Shown: positions 6,417-13,444, counted from the first letter of the stretch. The stretch is 14,632 bases of DNA from Baffinella frigidus (GCA_026770585.1 MU646527.1:525857-540488); one strand, 5' to 3'. The notes: generated from the letters alone by a model not told the origin. Numbers and translations: made by a program.

Positions 6417-7468
6417 ATGGAATTCGACGCTCTCACCTATTCCTCGATGACACAGACCCCAATCACAGAGGAGACCTTTGGACATCACACCCAAATGACC
6501 TCCAACAGGTCATCACAGAACGCATTGACCAAGCATTCAGAGATAAAAGTGCCCAATACGATCCAACAAAACCAGACCGAAATCCCAAGACAAGGACAGC
6601 CCTGGCCATAAGATCACTCACATTCCTCACCGAACCAGGCAACCCGGCATCGAGAAGACTCTGCAAGGACCCCACACTACTCAACCAACTCTCCCATACC
6701 CTAACACAAGCCGCTACAACTGCAACCTCCACCCCAATCTCATTCAAACACAACCCCTCTGTCAAGTTCCCTCTCAGTTCCCTCCAACATGCCTCCCTCC
6801 TTCTTCAACCAATCAAATCGGCATCTAACAAAGCATCTCACCCACCCTTACACAAAACTAATGAATCAATACCATACCTCTCACTACAATCGGCACAACC
6901 TGTAATGGACTCTATCCTCCTAGCCCAAGTAGGCATGAGCCCGACAGCTCACGCCATCTATCTTCTCTCAACAGTACCACTGGAAATGCAAATCCCCATT
7001 ATGATTGCATTGGGCTTCCACCTTCGCCAACCCCCACCCACAGAACCAGACAAACAAACACCTGACAACAAACACCTGAAGGAAGCACTCATCCAAAACA
7101 TTGACTACTCCAACACAAACTACGGCCTCCCCAAACTACCGAACGAATTGAAAAACCTCCTCTCAATATTATCCTTTCATCTAAAACACCAAACAAGTAT
7201 CCCCCCCCTGCTCTCTCAAAAACTCCTCAACACACCCCAACATCTTGCCACAGGACGTGATGCTCTGACAGACCTCTGGAACTCATGGACAGGCACATTC
7301 TCCTCAGAATCACTGGCAAGTGTTCACTTCCTCCAAACAGAACACGCCAACCTGGTGAAAGCATGGACTCCCCCCCCTCTCCCCTCCCAAAAACAACGTG
7401 AAACCCTGCAAGAAGACTACTCACAATGCCTTGACAACAATCACTCTAACCTTGTGGGGTATTCGTGA
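6386..7468 (+). CDS. Unknown 360-codon open frame of a repeated element, 5' end missing
   Basis: The frame is open without interruption from 6386 (after TAG at 6383-6385) to TGA at 7466-7468. The first in-frame ATG is at 6905, so an ATG-only reading shows just the last 187 residues. The protein is unrecognised: largely hydrophilic, Thr/Ser/Pro/Gln-rich, with Leu-rich helical-looking stretches (around the LLSTVPLEMQIPIMIALGF and LLSILSFHL segments), two cysteines, no transmembrane run and no zinc knuckle. The strand is strikingly C/A-rich and G-poor with many A-ending codons, unlike the GC3-rich exon at 12800, which points to foreign or element origin. The 5' end could be an upstream exon (TTTGCAGTAG acceptor at 6376-6385), a frameshift, or truncation. 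The stop lies inside the conserved repeat block CCTTGTGGGGTATTCGTGA found in the minus-strand copies, so it is probably the C-terminal part of the element's protein. Confidence 0.6.
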   Translation, partial: WGKTKATTTVDGIRRSHLFLDDTDPNHRGDLWTSHPNDLQQVITERIDQAFRDKSAQYDPTKPDRNPKTRTALAIRSLTFLTEPGNPASRRLCKDPTLLNQLSHTLTQAATTATSTPISFKHNPSVKFPLSSLQHASLLLQPIKSASNKASHPPLHKTNESIPYLSLQSAQPVMDSILLAQVGMSPTAHAIYLLSTVPLEMQIPIMIALGFHLRQPPPTEPDKQTPDNKHLKEALIQNIDYSNTNYGLPKLPNELKNLLSILSFHLKHQTSIPPLLSQKLLNTPQHLATGRDALTDLWNSWTGTFSSESLASVHFLQTEHANLVKAWTPPPLPSQKQRETLQEDYSQCLDNNHSNLVGYS

Positions 7469-7689
7469 TTGAAGCTCTTAAACTTCAACCGTGGGATACC
7501 ATGAGCCTCATTGAGGCTGACTTGGGTTCGGTGCGTGTAAGTGAGCATGGGAGCGGTATCGAATACCTTCATGCAAACTAGAGAGCGAAACGCGATCCGA
7601 AAGCAAACATGCTTTCTCTGCAGATCCCTTCTACGGAACGGCGTGTCGTTGGGCCATGTTGGGAGAAATTAAAACCTGAAGGACCTAAA
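7452..7689 (+). mobile_element. 3' region of the element carrying the 6386 frame (unit P1)
   Basis: Starts at the CCTTGTGGGGTATTCGTGATTGAAG block and includes three stem-loops shared by the family. One overlaps the stop (GATTGAAG-CTTCAACC, one mispair here). One is AGCCT-CATTG-AGGCT at 7504-7518. One is GAAAGC-AAACAT-GCTTTC at about 7599-7616. It ends with the terminal module CAGATC-CTACGGAA-GGCGTGTCGTTGGGCCATGTTGGGAG and the tail AAAACCTGAAGGACCTAAA. The block between the second and third stems is shortened compared with minus-strand copies (CACCCCAA-AACCACCC segment missing). Confidence 0.65.
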
Positions 7690-7953
7690 TGCAGATCTTT
7701 TCTGCGGAAAGGCGTGTCGTTGGGCCATGTTGGGAGCATTTAAAACCTAAAGGACCTAAAGGACCTAAAGGGCAGTGTTTAACAATTTAGTAAACCTTGT
7801 TTTCCCCCCGGCAGATCTTTTCTACGGAAAGGCGTGTCGTTGAGCAGTTCTTTCTACGGAAGGACGTGTCGTTGGGCTATGTTGGGCAAAATTAAAACCT
7901 AAAGGACCTAAAGGACTATGTTGGGAGCATTTAAAACCTAAAGGACCTAAAGA
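7690..7953 (+). mobile_element. Tandem 3'-end modules (units P2-P5)
   Basis: Four short pieces consisting only of the terminal part of the family: 7691-7772 with three CCTAAAGGA units; 7811-7846, which stops before the tail; 7847-7917 with a tail; and 7918-7953, which starts at TATGTTGGGAG. Each begins at a different point of the consensus and three end in the CCTAAAGGA tail, so they look like severely 5'-truncated insertions placed head to tail. 7773-7810 is unrelated filler. Confidence 0.65.
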
Positions 7954-8198
7954 ACCATGGGATACCATGAGCCTCATCAAAGCTGACTTGGGTTCGGTGT
8001 GTGTGTGAGTATGGTCACCAATCGGTATACCTTCACCCACCCCAACAGAACCACCCTGTATCCCCTCTACACGAGCATCTGCACTGGAGAGCTCAACGCG
8101 ATCCGAAAGCAAAAACGCTTTCTCTGCAGATCTTTTCCACGGAAAGGCGTGCCGTTGGCATATGTTGGGAGAAATCAAACCCTAAAGGACCTAAAGGG
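7954..8198 (+). mobile_element. 5'-truncated copy (unit P6)
   Basis: Begins at CCATGGGATACCATGAGCC, directly joined to the preceding tail. It includes CTTGGGTTCGGTGTG, the CACCCCAACAGAACCACCCTGTATCC block, GGAGAGCTCAACGCGATCC, the GAAAGC-AAAAAC-GCTTTC stem and the terminal module. It ends AAACCCTAAAGGACCTAAAGG. The AGCCT stem is eroded here (AGCCTCATCAAAGCT). Frames crossing it (7999-8247 and 8001-8315) are not kept open in the same register in other copies. Confidence 0.65.
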
Positions 8199-8210
8199 GA
8201 AAACCCCAGT

Positions 8211-8332
8211 TGCGTGTCCGCCTATGTTGGGAGCTCGAAGATCCTAAAGGACCTACAGGAACGATTTGAAGATAAGTTCCAGTGTCCGCCTATGTTGGGA
8301 GCTCGAAGAACCTAAAGGACCTAAAGGATCCT
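8211..8332 (+). mobile_element. Two variant 3'-end modules (units P7 and P8)
   Basis: Two near-copies of GTGTCCGCCTATGTTGGGAG followed by CTCGAAGAACCTAAAGGACCT (8215-8254 and 8282-8332). The CTCGAAGA linker replaces the usual CATTTAAAA, defining a subfamily also seen inverted at 9541 and 9990. Confidence 0.55.
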
Positions 8333-8482
8333 TTGTACAGGGTTAACTCGGCTTTCGTGGTACTAATTTGTCGAATAGACGGCCCCTGCCCGAAAGAGAC
8401 AAGACATTCCACACGGTTATAACAGCGTGTAGTAATTTTTATTGAAATAAAATCGACAATTTGCCTTTAGAGGGACGGCTCA
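8333..8482. other. Spacer between converging repeat clusters
   Basis: No gene. TTCCACACGGTTATAACAG at 8408 pairs with CGTGTAGTAA (8426-8435), a small AT-rich palindrome with the ACTACAC motif seen at 1838, 1855 and 14411. Confidence 0.4.
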
Positions 8483-8677
8483 AAATTCGAGGTCACACAG
8501 TAGAGGAGTATTCAAAACCGAGATTATTTTATAAGTGAGTCTTTGAGTAGTAACTTTCGTGAGTTTGGTCACCTTCCTGAATCGAACGGAGTCAGGCACG
8601 TGACCAACCCGCCCGTGGCAGACATATTTTTTTTGCCAACCCCGCATAAAATAGGATCCTCCAGCATTCTCGAGCGG
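8483..8677. mobile_element. MITE-like element, CCACTCGAGG family, decayed copy 3
   Basis: Its length (195 bp) and layout match the copies at 288 and 9225. The left edge reads AAATTCGAGG and the right edge TCTCGAGCGG. An AGTATTCAAAA / ATTTTAT block lies inside each end. The central hairpin TTTGGTCACC / CACGTGACCAA (about 8563-8606) corresponds to their GGTCACGTA core. The ends have lost perfect complementarity, so this is an older copy. Confidence 0.45.
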
Positions 8678-9224
8678 AACCCAAGAGGTCCGAAATTTCA
8701 AAAATCCCAGTTATCCCAGTTTCCAAAGATCTCAGAACCCACAAAATCAAGAGGTCTGAATCTTCTAAAATCCCAGGCTCCCAAGATCCTCGCCCACGAC
8801 AAAGCCTAGTTTTTGAAGGTTTGTGTCCCGAGGAGGTCATTCCGGATTACCGACCTTTTTTGGCCGGGAATTCCCGTCCCGATTCCCGACTTTTTTGGTC
8901 GGGGATTCCCGTCGGGAAATGAACTGCACTTTTTTCGATTTGGCCCCGAAATTCCTTTACCCGAGATCGTCCGAGTTTTTTCAAAATCACCCGAGAGACT
9001 TTCCGGAAATTCCCGATTGCTGCCCGGTGACCTGGAAGGGTCGGGGTGTAAGATCCAAGTACTCACCCTTGAGCGAGAGTGACGTTTGTCTTGGTGGAAC
9101 GCCCTCGAAGAGCGCTGCGCACCGAGACAAAAGTCGAGAGTGAGACGTCTCAAAGAAAAAGTGGAAACTTTGTTGACTTAAGTAACTGCCCAAAATTTCC
9201 CGACATTTCCCGATTCCCAACTTT
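8678..9224. repeat. Degenerate repeats and hairpins, no gene
   Basis: 8690-8790 contains loosely repeated AAATCCCAG / CCAAGATC phrases. 8851-8886 and 8887-8920 are two tandem units of CGAC-TTTTTTGG-CGGG-ATTCCCGTC, each partly self-complementary. 9081-9098 (GACGTTTGTCTTGGTGGA) pairs with 9118-9135 (CGCACCGAGACAAAAGTC) with a few mismatches. Overlapping frames on both strands (8806-9153 minus, 8823-9143 plus) follow the repeats and lack domain content. Confidence 0.5.
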
Positions 9225-9423
9225 CCACTCGAGGTTACAAAATGGGACTATTTTAAAAGTGAGGTTGAATATGTACCAGTCACGGGCGGGCTTGGTCACG
9301 TAACCCGCGGACATCCCGCACCAACGTGACCAAACGCGGCTATTTGGGTGAAAATTCCTACACACCGCCCACCTGTAAAGGATCCCTGATTTTTAAAATG
9401 TTCCCTTTTCTGGCCTCGAGTGG
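9225..9423. mobile_element. MITE-like element, CCACTCGAGG family, copy 2
   Basis: A 199-bp element with exact inverted ends CCACTCGAGG (9225-9234) and CCTCGAGTGG (9414-9423). Second-tier pairing is GGGACTATTTTAAAA against TTTTAAAATGTTCCC. The core GTACCAGTCACGGGCGGG, then TTGGTCACGTAACC against AACGTGACCAAACG, matches copy 1 in order and spacing. Together these fix the family's ends. Confidence 0.75.
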
Positions 9424-9540
9424 TTCGCTGGCAGTCGGGAAATCCCAATTCTGGATTGAATTCCCGACCCATGACTTCGGAACACAACATGACATTTTTG
9501 ACCCCGTTAGTCGAGGGTTGGTTATTAGTAGACCGGTCCT

Positions 9541-9660
9541 GTAGGTCCTTAAGGTTCTTTGAACTCCCAACATAGGCGGACACCGGAACTTGTTCTGTAG
9601 AAAAGCCATGCTTCCTTTCGGATCACATCAAGCCCCCCCTCTGTACAGAGGATCGCAGCA
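9541..9660 (-). mobile_element. Minus-strand truncated copy (unit M1)
   Basis: On the minus strand it ends with the CTCGAAGA-type module (here TTCAAAGAACCTTAAGGACCTAC) and the GTCCGCCTATGTTGGGAG phrase. Only the GAAAGGAAGCATGGC and CTACAGAAC pieces of the upstream consensus remain. It forms the left edge of the minus-strand cluster. Confidence 0.5.
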
Positions 9661-9728
9661 GACACCTTTCTGTTAAGGTGCTTCAGTAAAGGCTTATTGA
9701 CACTGATTGACTTTAATCGAAAGAGAAA

Positions 9729-9845
9729 TCCTTTAGGTCCTTCAGGTTTTAATTTCTCCCAACATGGCACGACGACACGCCCTTCTGTAGGAAGGATCTG
9801 CAGAGAAAGCATTTCGGATCGCATCAAAAGCTCTCCTCGGTGCTT
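9729..9845 (-). mobile_element. Minus-strand truncated copy (unit M2)
   Basis: Tail CCTGAAGGACCTAAAGG on the minus strand, preceded by the ATGTTGGGAGAAATTAAAA variant, the CTACAG-AAGGGCGTG module and the CTTTCTCTGCAGATCC phrase. It is truncated near the GATGCGATCCGAAA block. The 3' AAATT linker groups it with P1 and M4. Confidence 0.5.
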
Positions 9846-10076
9846 TGGTGCTTTGTATTACACTTATATCGAAGGCCACGCCCACCTCACTTTTGAGAAG
9901 ACGGGAACAATCTACGGATGAGCTCCCCGGAACTACCCATAGGGGTTGGACCGAGCCCCTCCCCCCCCCCCCCGAAATGCACGGCGCTCCTTTAGGTCCT
10001 TCAGGTTCTTCGAGCTCCCAACATAGCTTTGGTGGTGCTTTGGTGGTGGTGTACTTTAGCTGAGGTTCAGTAGGCG
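9846..10076. other. Filler with one short tail module (unit M3)
   Basis: Mostly unassigned DNA with a 14-base C run near 9959-9973. A CTCGAAGAACCTGAAGGACCTAAAGG module lies on the minus strand (9989-10024). Then come GTGGTGCTTTGGTGGTGG repeats at 10030-10052. No gene. Confidence 0.4.
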
Positions 10077-10309
10077 GGTCCTTTAGGTCCTTGAGGTTTT
10101 AATTTTCCCCAACATGGCCCAACAACACGCCCTTCCGTAAAAAGGATCTGCAGAGAAAGCATTTTTTCTTTCGGGTCGCATTGAGCTCTCCAGTGCAGAG
10201 GCTCGTGAAGAGGGGTTAAAGGGTGGTTCTCTTGAGGTGGGTGAAGGTATACCAACGGGTGACCATGCTCACACACGCACCGAACCCAAGTTAGCCTTTA
10301 TGGGCATTG
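10077..10309 (-). mobile_element. Minus-strand copy (unit M4)
   Basis: Reads on the minus strand from GGCTAACTTGGGTTCGGTGCG through CACCTCAAGAGAACCACCC, GAGAGCTCAATGCGACCC, the GAAAG-AAAAAAT-GCTTTC stem and ATGTTGGGGAAAATTAAAA. It ends CCTCAAGGACCTAAAGGACCC. The 5' edge sits at the M5 tail (10310). The AGCCT stem has decayed. Confidence 0.6.
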
Positions 10310-10403
10310 AGGTCCTTTAGATCCTTTAGGTTTAAATGCTCCCAACATAGCCCAACGACACGCCTTTCCGTAGAAAAGATCTGCAGAAAAAGCATTTTTA
10401 CCT
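10310..10403 (-). mobile_element. Very short copy (unit M5)
   Basis: Only the last ~95 bases of the consensus: it is truncated inside the AAAAATGCTTT stem and ends TTTAAACCTAAAGGATCTAAAGGACC. Its 5' break is joined directly to the tail of M6, with almost no intervening bases. Confidence 0.6.
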
Positions 10404-10800
10404 TAAGGTCCTTTAGGTTTTAAATGCTCCCGACATATGCCAACGACACGCCCTTCCGTAGAAAGGACTGCAGAAAAAGCATTTTTGCTTTCGGATCGCG
10501 TTTCGCTCTCCAGTGCAGAGGCTCGTGAAGACGGGATAGTGGGTGGTTCTGTTGGGGTGGGTGAAGGTATACGACACCGCTCCCATGCTCACTTACACGC
10601 ACCGAACCCAAGTCAGCCTCCTTTGAGGCTCATGGTATCCCATGATTGAAGTTTAAGAGCTTCAATCACGAATACCCCACAAGGTGAAAGGGATTGTGTG
10701 GGGGTGTGAGGTGAATTCAGTTAGACACCAAAGATGAAAGGAGAGAAATGTGGTTGAGTAGGGGTTTTCCCCAATGTACGGACGCCAGAAAAGTGAGAGG
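10404..10800 (-). mobile_element. Longer minus-strand copy (unit M6)
   Basis: Extends on the minus strand from about 10791 (CTGGCGTCCGTACATTGGGG). It runs through the AC-rich block, CACCTTGTGGGGTATTCGTG, the perfect GATTGAAG-CTTCAATC stem, AGCCTC-AAAG-GAGGCT, and the CACCCCAACAGAACCACCC and GAAAGC-AAAAAT-GCTTTC segments. It ends TTTAAAACCTAAAGGACCTT. The AC-rich 5' part corresponds in position to the 3' end of the 6386 frame but is diverged and not open. Confidence 0.65.
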
Positions 10801-10806
10801 CAATCC

Positions 10807-11509
10807 AGGTCCTTTAGGTCCTTTAGGTTTTAAATGCTCCCGACATATGCCAACGCCACGCCCTTCCGTAGAAAGGATCTGCAGAGAAAGCATTTTTGCT
10901 TTCGGATCGCGTTTAGCTCTCCAGTGCAGAGGCTCGTGTAGAGGGGATAAAGGGTGGCTCTCTTGGGGTGTTTGAGGCTGCCCAAGTGGGTGCACGCTCG
11001 CCCACGCACCGAACCCAAGTCAGCCTTTCTGAGGCTCATGGTATCCCACGGTTGAAGTGTAAGGGCTCCAACCACGGATACCCCACAAGGTGAGGTGGTT
11101 TGTGTGGGAATTGTGTGGGGGGTGTGAGGTTAGATCAGCCAGACACCGAAGATGAAAGGAGAGAAAATGTGGTAGGGATGTGAGGTGAGATCAGCCAGAC
11201 ACCGAAGATGAAAGGAGAGAAAAATGCGGTTGTGTAGGGGTTTTCCCTAATGTACACAAGTCAGTAGAGTCAGGGGCAGGCCTAGCATGAGTTATCCTAT
11301 TGTGTCCCGCAGTGTCAGTGTGAGTCAGCAGAGTTAAGTCCAACCCAGTGTCAAAGATCGACAATACAAGTTAGCAACAACACAGTGGGGGGAGGGTGTG
11401 TGTGGGCGAACTCTAAGGTGTACGTTGTATGTTACTGTGCAATTATCTGTGGAGACGGTCATCGGAACCTTGTCAACTGAGGGTAATACCTGAGGTGTTT
11501 GACATGGTT
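10807..11509 (-). mobile_element. Longest minus-strand copy (unit M7)
   Basis: The 3' region 10807-11095 is well conserved with tail CCTAAAGGACCTAAAGGACCT. The stop-region stem is GGTTGGAG-CTTCAACC and the next is AGCCT-CAGAA-AGGCT. The AC-rich block contains a 56-bp tandem duplication: GATCAGCCAGACACCGAAG and following bases at 11133-11167 and 11189-11223. The part beyond about 11265 has no counterpart elsewhere in the window and may be element body or filler. No open frame survives. Confidence 0.55.
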
Positions 11510-11585
11510 GGTCCTTTAGGGTTCCTTTAGGTCCTTTAGGTTTTAATTTCGCCCAACATAGCCCAACGACACGCCGTTCCGTAGA
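11510..11585 (-). mobile_element. Very short copy (unit M8)
   Basis: Only the terminal module and tail (ATGTTGGGCGAAATTAAAACC, then CCTAAAGGA units with one CCTAAAGGAACC variant), truncated at TTCTACGGAAC and fused directly to the tail of M9. GGTGTTTGACA lies just beyond its tail (11494-11504). Confidence 0.6.
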
Positions 11586-11964
11586 AGGTCCTTTAAGGGA
11601 TCTTTAGGTCCTTTAGGTTTTAAATGCTCCCAACATAGCCCAACGACACGCCCTTCCGTAGAAAGGACTGCAGAGAAAGCATTTTTGCTTTCGGATCGCG
11701 TTGAGCTCTCCAGTGCAGAGGCTCGTGAAGAAGGGATACAGGGCGGTTCTCTTGGGGTGTTTGAGTTAGGCCAATGAGGCACAGGCTCGCGCACACACCA
11801 AACCCAAGTCAGCCTTTCTGAGGCTCATGGTATCTCATGGTTGAAGTTTAAGAGCTTCAATCACGAATACCCCACAAGGTGAGAGGGGTTGTGTGGGTGT
11901 GTGAGATGAGACAGATGTCAAACCAAACGCATGTAGAGGTTTCCCCCAATGTACGGAAGTCAGC
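11586..11964 (-). mobile_element. Minus-strand copy (unit M9), partner of a 480-bp tandem duplication
   Basis: A complete 3' region from CTGACTTCCGTACATTGGGGG (minus strand) to a tail interrupted by TCCCTTAAAGGACC. It aligns without gaps to M10 at a constant 480-base offset. 11850-11963 is identical to 12330-12443, whereas 11701-11849 differs at about 17 of 149 positions. Confidence 0.7.
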
Positions 11965-12076
11965 GAGCGAGAGAGTGAGAGAGGTGGATGTGTAAGGGGT
12001 TCCCCCAGGTTACACAGTGGGGGGAGGAGATCGGGGATTTTGAAAATCCCGTTAGCACTGTCAAACACCGATTTGC
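11965..12076. other. Spacer between units M9 and M10
   Basis: GAGCGAGAGAGTGAGAGAGG low complexity, then a GGGGATTTT-GAAAATCCC palindrome (about 12033-12049). The 12-mer CTGTCAAACACC lies directly before the M10 tail. No gene. Confidence 0.4.
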
Positions 12077-12444
12077 AGGTCCTTTAGGTCCTTTAGGTTT
12101 TAAATGCTCCCAACATATGCCAACGACACGCCCTTCCGTAGAAAGGACTGCAGAGAAAGCATTTTTGCTTTCGGATCGCGTTTCGCTCTCCAGTGCAGAG
12201 GCTCGTGAAGAGGGGATACAGGGCGGTTCTCTTGGGGTGCTTGAGTTAGACCAAAAAGGTACAGTCTCGCACACACACCGAACCCAAGTCAGCCTTAATG
12301 AGGCTCATGGTATCCCATGATTGAGGTTCAAGAGCTTCAATCACGAATACCCCACAAGGTGAGAGGGGTTGTGTGGGTGTGTGAGATGAGACAGATGTCA
12401 AACCAAACGCATGTAGAGGTTTCCCCCAATGTACGGAAGTCAGG
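12077..12444 (-). mobile_element. Minus-strand copy (unit M10)
   Basis: Same extent as M9. The tail AAAACCTAAAGGACCTAAAGGACCT abuts CTGTCAAACACC-ATTTG (12058-12075). Stem-loop AGCCT-CATTA-AGGCT keeps the stem seen in other copies with a different loop. Its right edge at CTGACTTCC-GTACATT is where similarity with M9 stops. Confidence 0.7.
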
Positions 12445-12467
12445 GTTTCTTTCAGGTTACAGGTGTG

Positions 12468-12523
12468 AGGTTTGTAAAGCGACTGACAGTTGAAAAGGTT
12501 TGTAAAGCGACTGACAGTTGAAA
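12468..12523 (+). repeat. Two 28-bp tandem units
   Basis: AGGTTTGTAAAGCGACTGAC plus AGTTGAAA, exactly repeated at 12468-12495 and 12496-12523. A shorter relative (AGGTTTGTAAAGCGG-CTGTCAAAC) lies at about 5993-6016, also next to CCTAAAGGA tail sequence. Confidence 0.85.
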
Positions 12524-12639
12524 AATCGGGGGGGGTTGGCTGGGGAGGGGTTTATTACACCAGCAAGGCGTAGGGAGGAGCAACCTTGCGCCCGTCATCC
12601 CTCTCGCCAGCCCCCGCATGCGCCTCTGACCGGTGCGTT

Positions 12640-12737
12640 CCGATCCGCACAACCGCCTCAACACCCAGAAACCCCACTGGCTGGTGGGGTTTCTGGCTGG
12701 TGGGGTTTCTGGGTGTTGAGGCGGTTGTGTGGATCGG
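12640..12737. repeat. Inverted repeat with 38-bp arms upstream of the split gene
   Basis: Bases 12640-12677 and 12700-12737 are reverse complements over 38 bases with one mismatch (C at 12647 region against T). The 22-base loop contains an extra copy of GTGGGGTTTCTGGCTG, so the right side reads as two tandem phrases. It ends 62 bases before the ATG at 12800, in a position where it would fall in the promoter or 5' leader. Confidence 0.9.
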
Positions 12738-12799
12738 GTCTTTCGCCAACCCCGCAACCCTGCTCAGGCCGGGCGGGCACCAGTCCTGCCAGCTCCGCA

Positions 12800-13316
12800 A
12801 TGGCGGGCGCGCAGCCGTTCACGCCGGCCCCGGCGACACCTCGCCCGGGGGCCCCGGCGACGCCTCGCAGCGCAATGCGCCCCCTGGCCTCTGCGCGCGC
12901 CGTCCGCCCGAACACCGCCCCAGCCGCGCGCTCGGTGACCATCCAGACGCCACGCCCGGCGCCGTCTGTGGCGTCGAAGAGCTCTGTGGCCTTCTCGTCA
13001 CGGTCAAGCCTTGGGCCGGCGTCCGGGTTCCAGAACACGCGCTACGACTCCAGGGGACGCGAGGCGGACCTTCGGCGCTCGCTGGCGTCGTGCGAGCGCC
13101 CCACCTCCTCCCACGCGCGCGTCATGGCGATGCAGACGCTGGACACCACGGTAGAGGAGATCAACGTGGTGCGCCGAGGCTTTGGCTCTTCGCCCGCCAC
13201 GCAGCCCCACGGGCACGACCCCTTCACCACCACCATCCAAGACCCCTCCGCCTCCTTCCCCACCAAGCTCGCCTTCGCGGCCGCATCCCCCCCCAAGACG
13301 CGTCCTCCTTATTCAG
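12800..13316 (+). CDS. First exon of an unrecognised Pro/Ala/Ser-rich protein
   Basis: The ATG at 12800 has a good context (G at -3, G at +4). The frame is 172 codons of Ala/Pro/Arg/Ser-rich, low-complexity sequence with TPRPGAPATPRS-type repeats near the N-terminus. A more ordered segment (LRRSLASCERPTSS to TLDTTVEEINVVRRGFGSS) lies around residues 90-135. Nearly every codon ends in G or C, the best coding signal in the window. The frame continues upstream to an ATG at 12518, but that extension translates the inverted repeat at 12640, so I prefer 12800. A donor-like TCAG|GTATGC ends the exon at 13316 in phase 1; downstream DNA turns into telomere-like repeats. The larger alternative frame (12586-13425) is Arg/His/Pro/Leu-rich, typical of a shadow frame. 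No domain is recognised. The basic, disordered N-terminus is compatible with a cytoskeletal or nuclear protein or a plastid-targeting leader, but this is open. Confidence 0.55.
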
Positions 13317-13444
13317 GTATGCACTCAAAACCCTGGAGAGCGGTGTGCACATCTGTTTTCAACGCATGGACTCACCCTGGCAACACGTTTGGGCTCAGGC
13401 TGGAACCCTAAACCCGAAACTCTAAACGCTTGAGGCATTTTCAG

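Noticed and set aside
6440-6460. FLDD string in the unknown frame resembling the reverse transcriptase F/YxDD motif
   Set aside because: Surrounding residues are hydrophilic (RRSHLFLDDTDPNHRGD) rather than the usual hydrophobic strands, and no other reverse transcriptase motif is seen before or after.
8570-8606. GTTCGATTC on the minus strand, resembling a tRNA T-arm
   Set aside because: It is the loop of the central hairpin of the decayed MITE-like element at 8483; no acceptor, D or anticodon stems are present.
8806-9220. Overlapping 77-115 codon frames on both strands
   Set aside because: Repeat- and hairpin-driven sequence, no start context or domain evidence, and equal openness on both strands.
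7999-12274. 60-110 codon frames inside the repeat units, on both strands
   Set aside because: The same DNA block is open in different registers in different copies (for example CTGELNAIRKQK in two and LHWRAKRDPKAK or ASALESSTRSESK in others), so no one protein is conserved.
9541-12444. CRISPR-like array of regularly recurring blocks
   Set aside because: Units are of irregular length, diverged, truncated at different points and share tails, as in mobile-element copies; the setting is eukaryotic.
12586-13425. 279-codon alternative frame over the split gene
   Set aside because: Arg/His/Pro/Leu-rich shadow of the GC3-rich frame; it also reads through the hairpin at 12640 and the putative splice donor.
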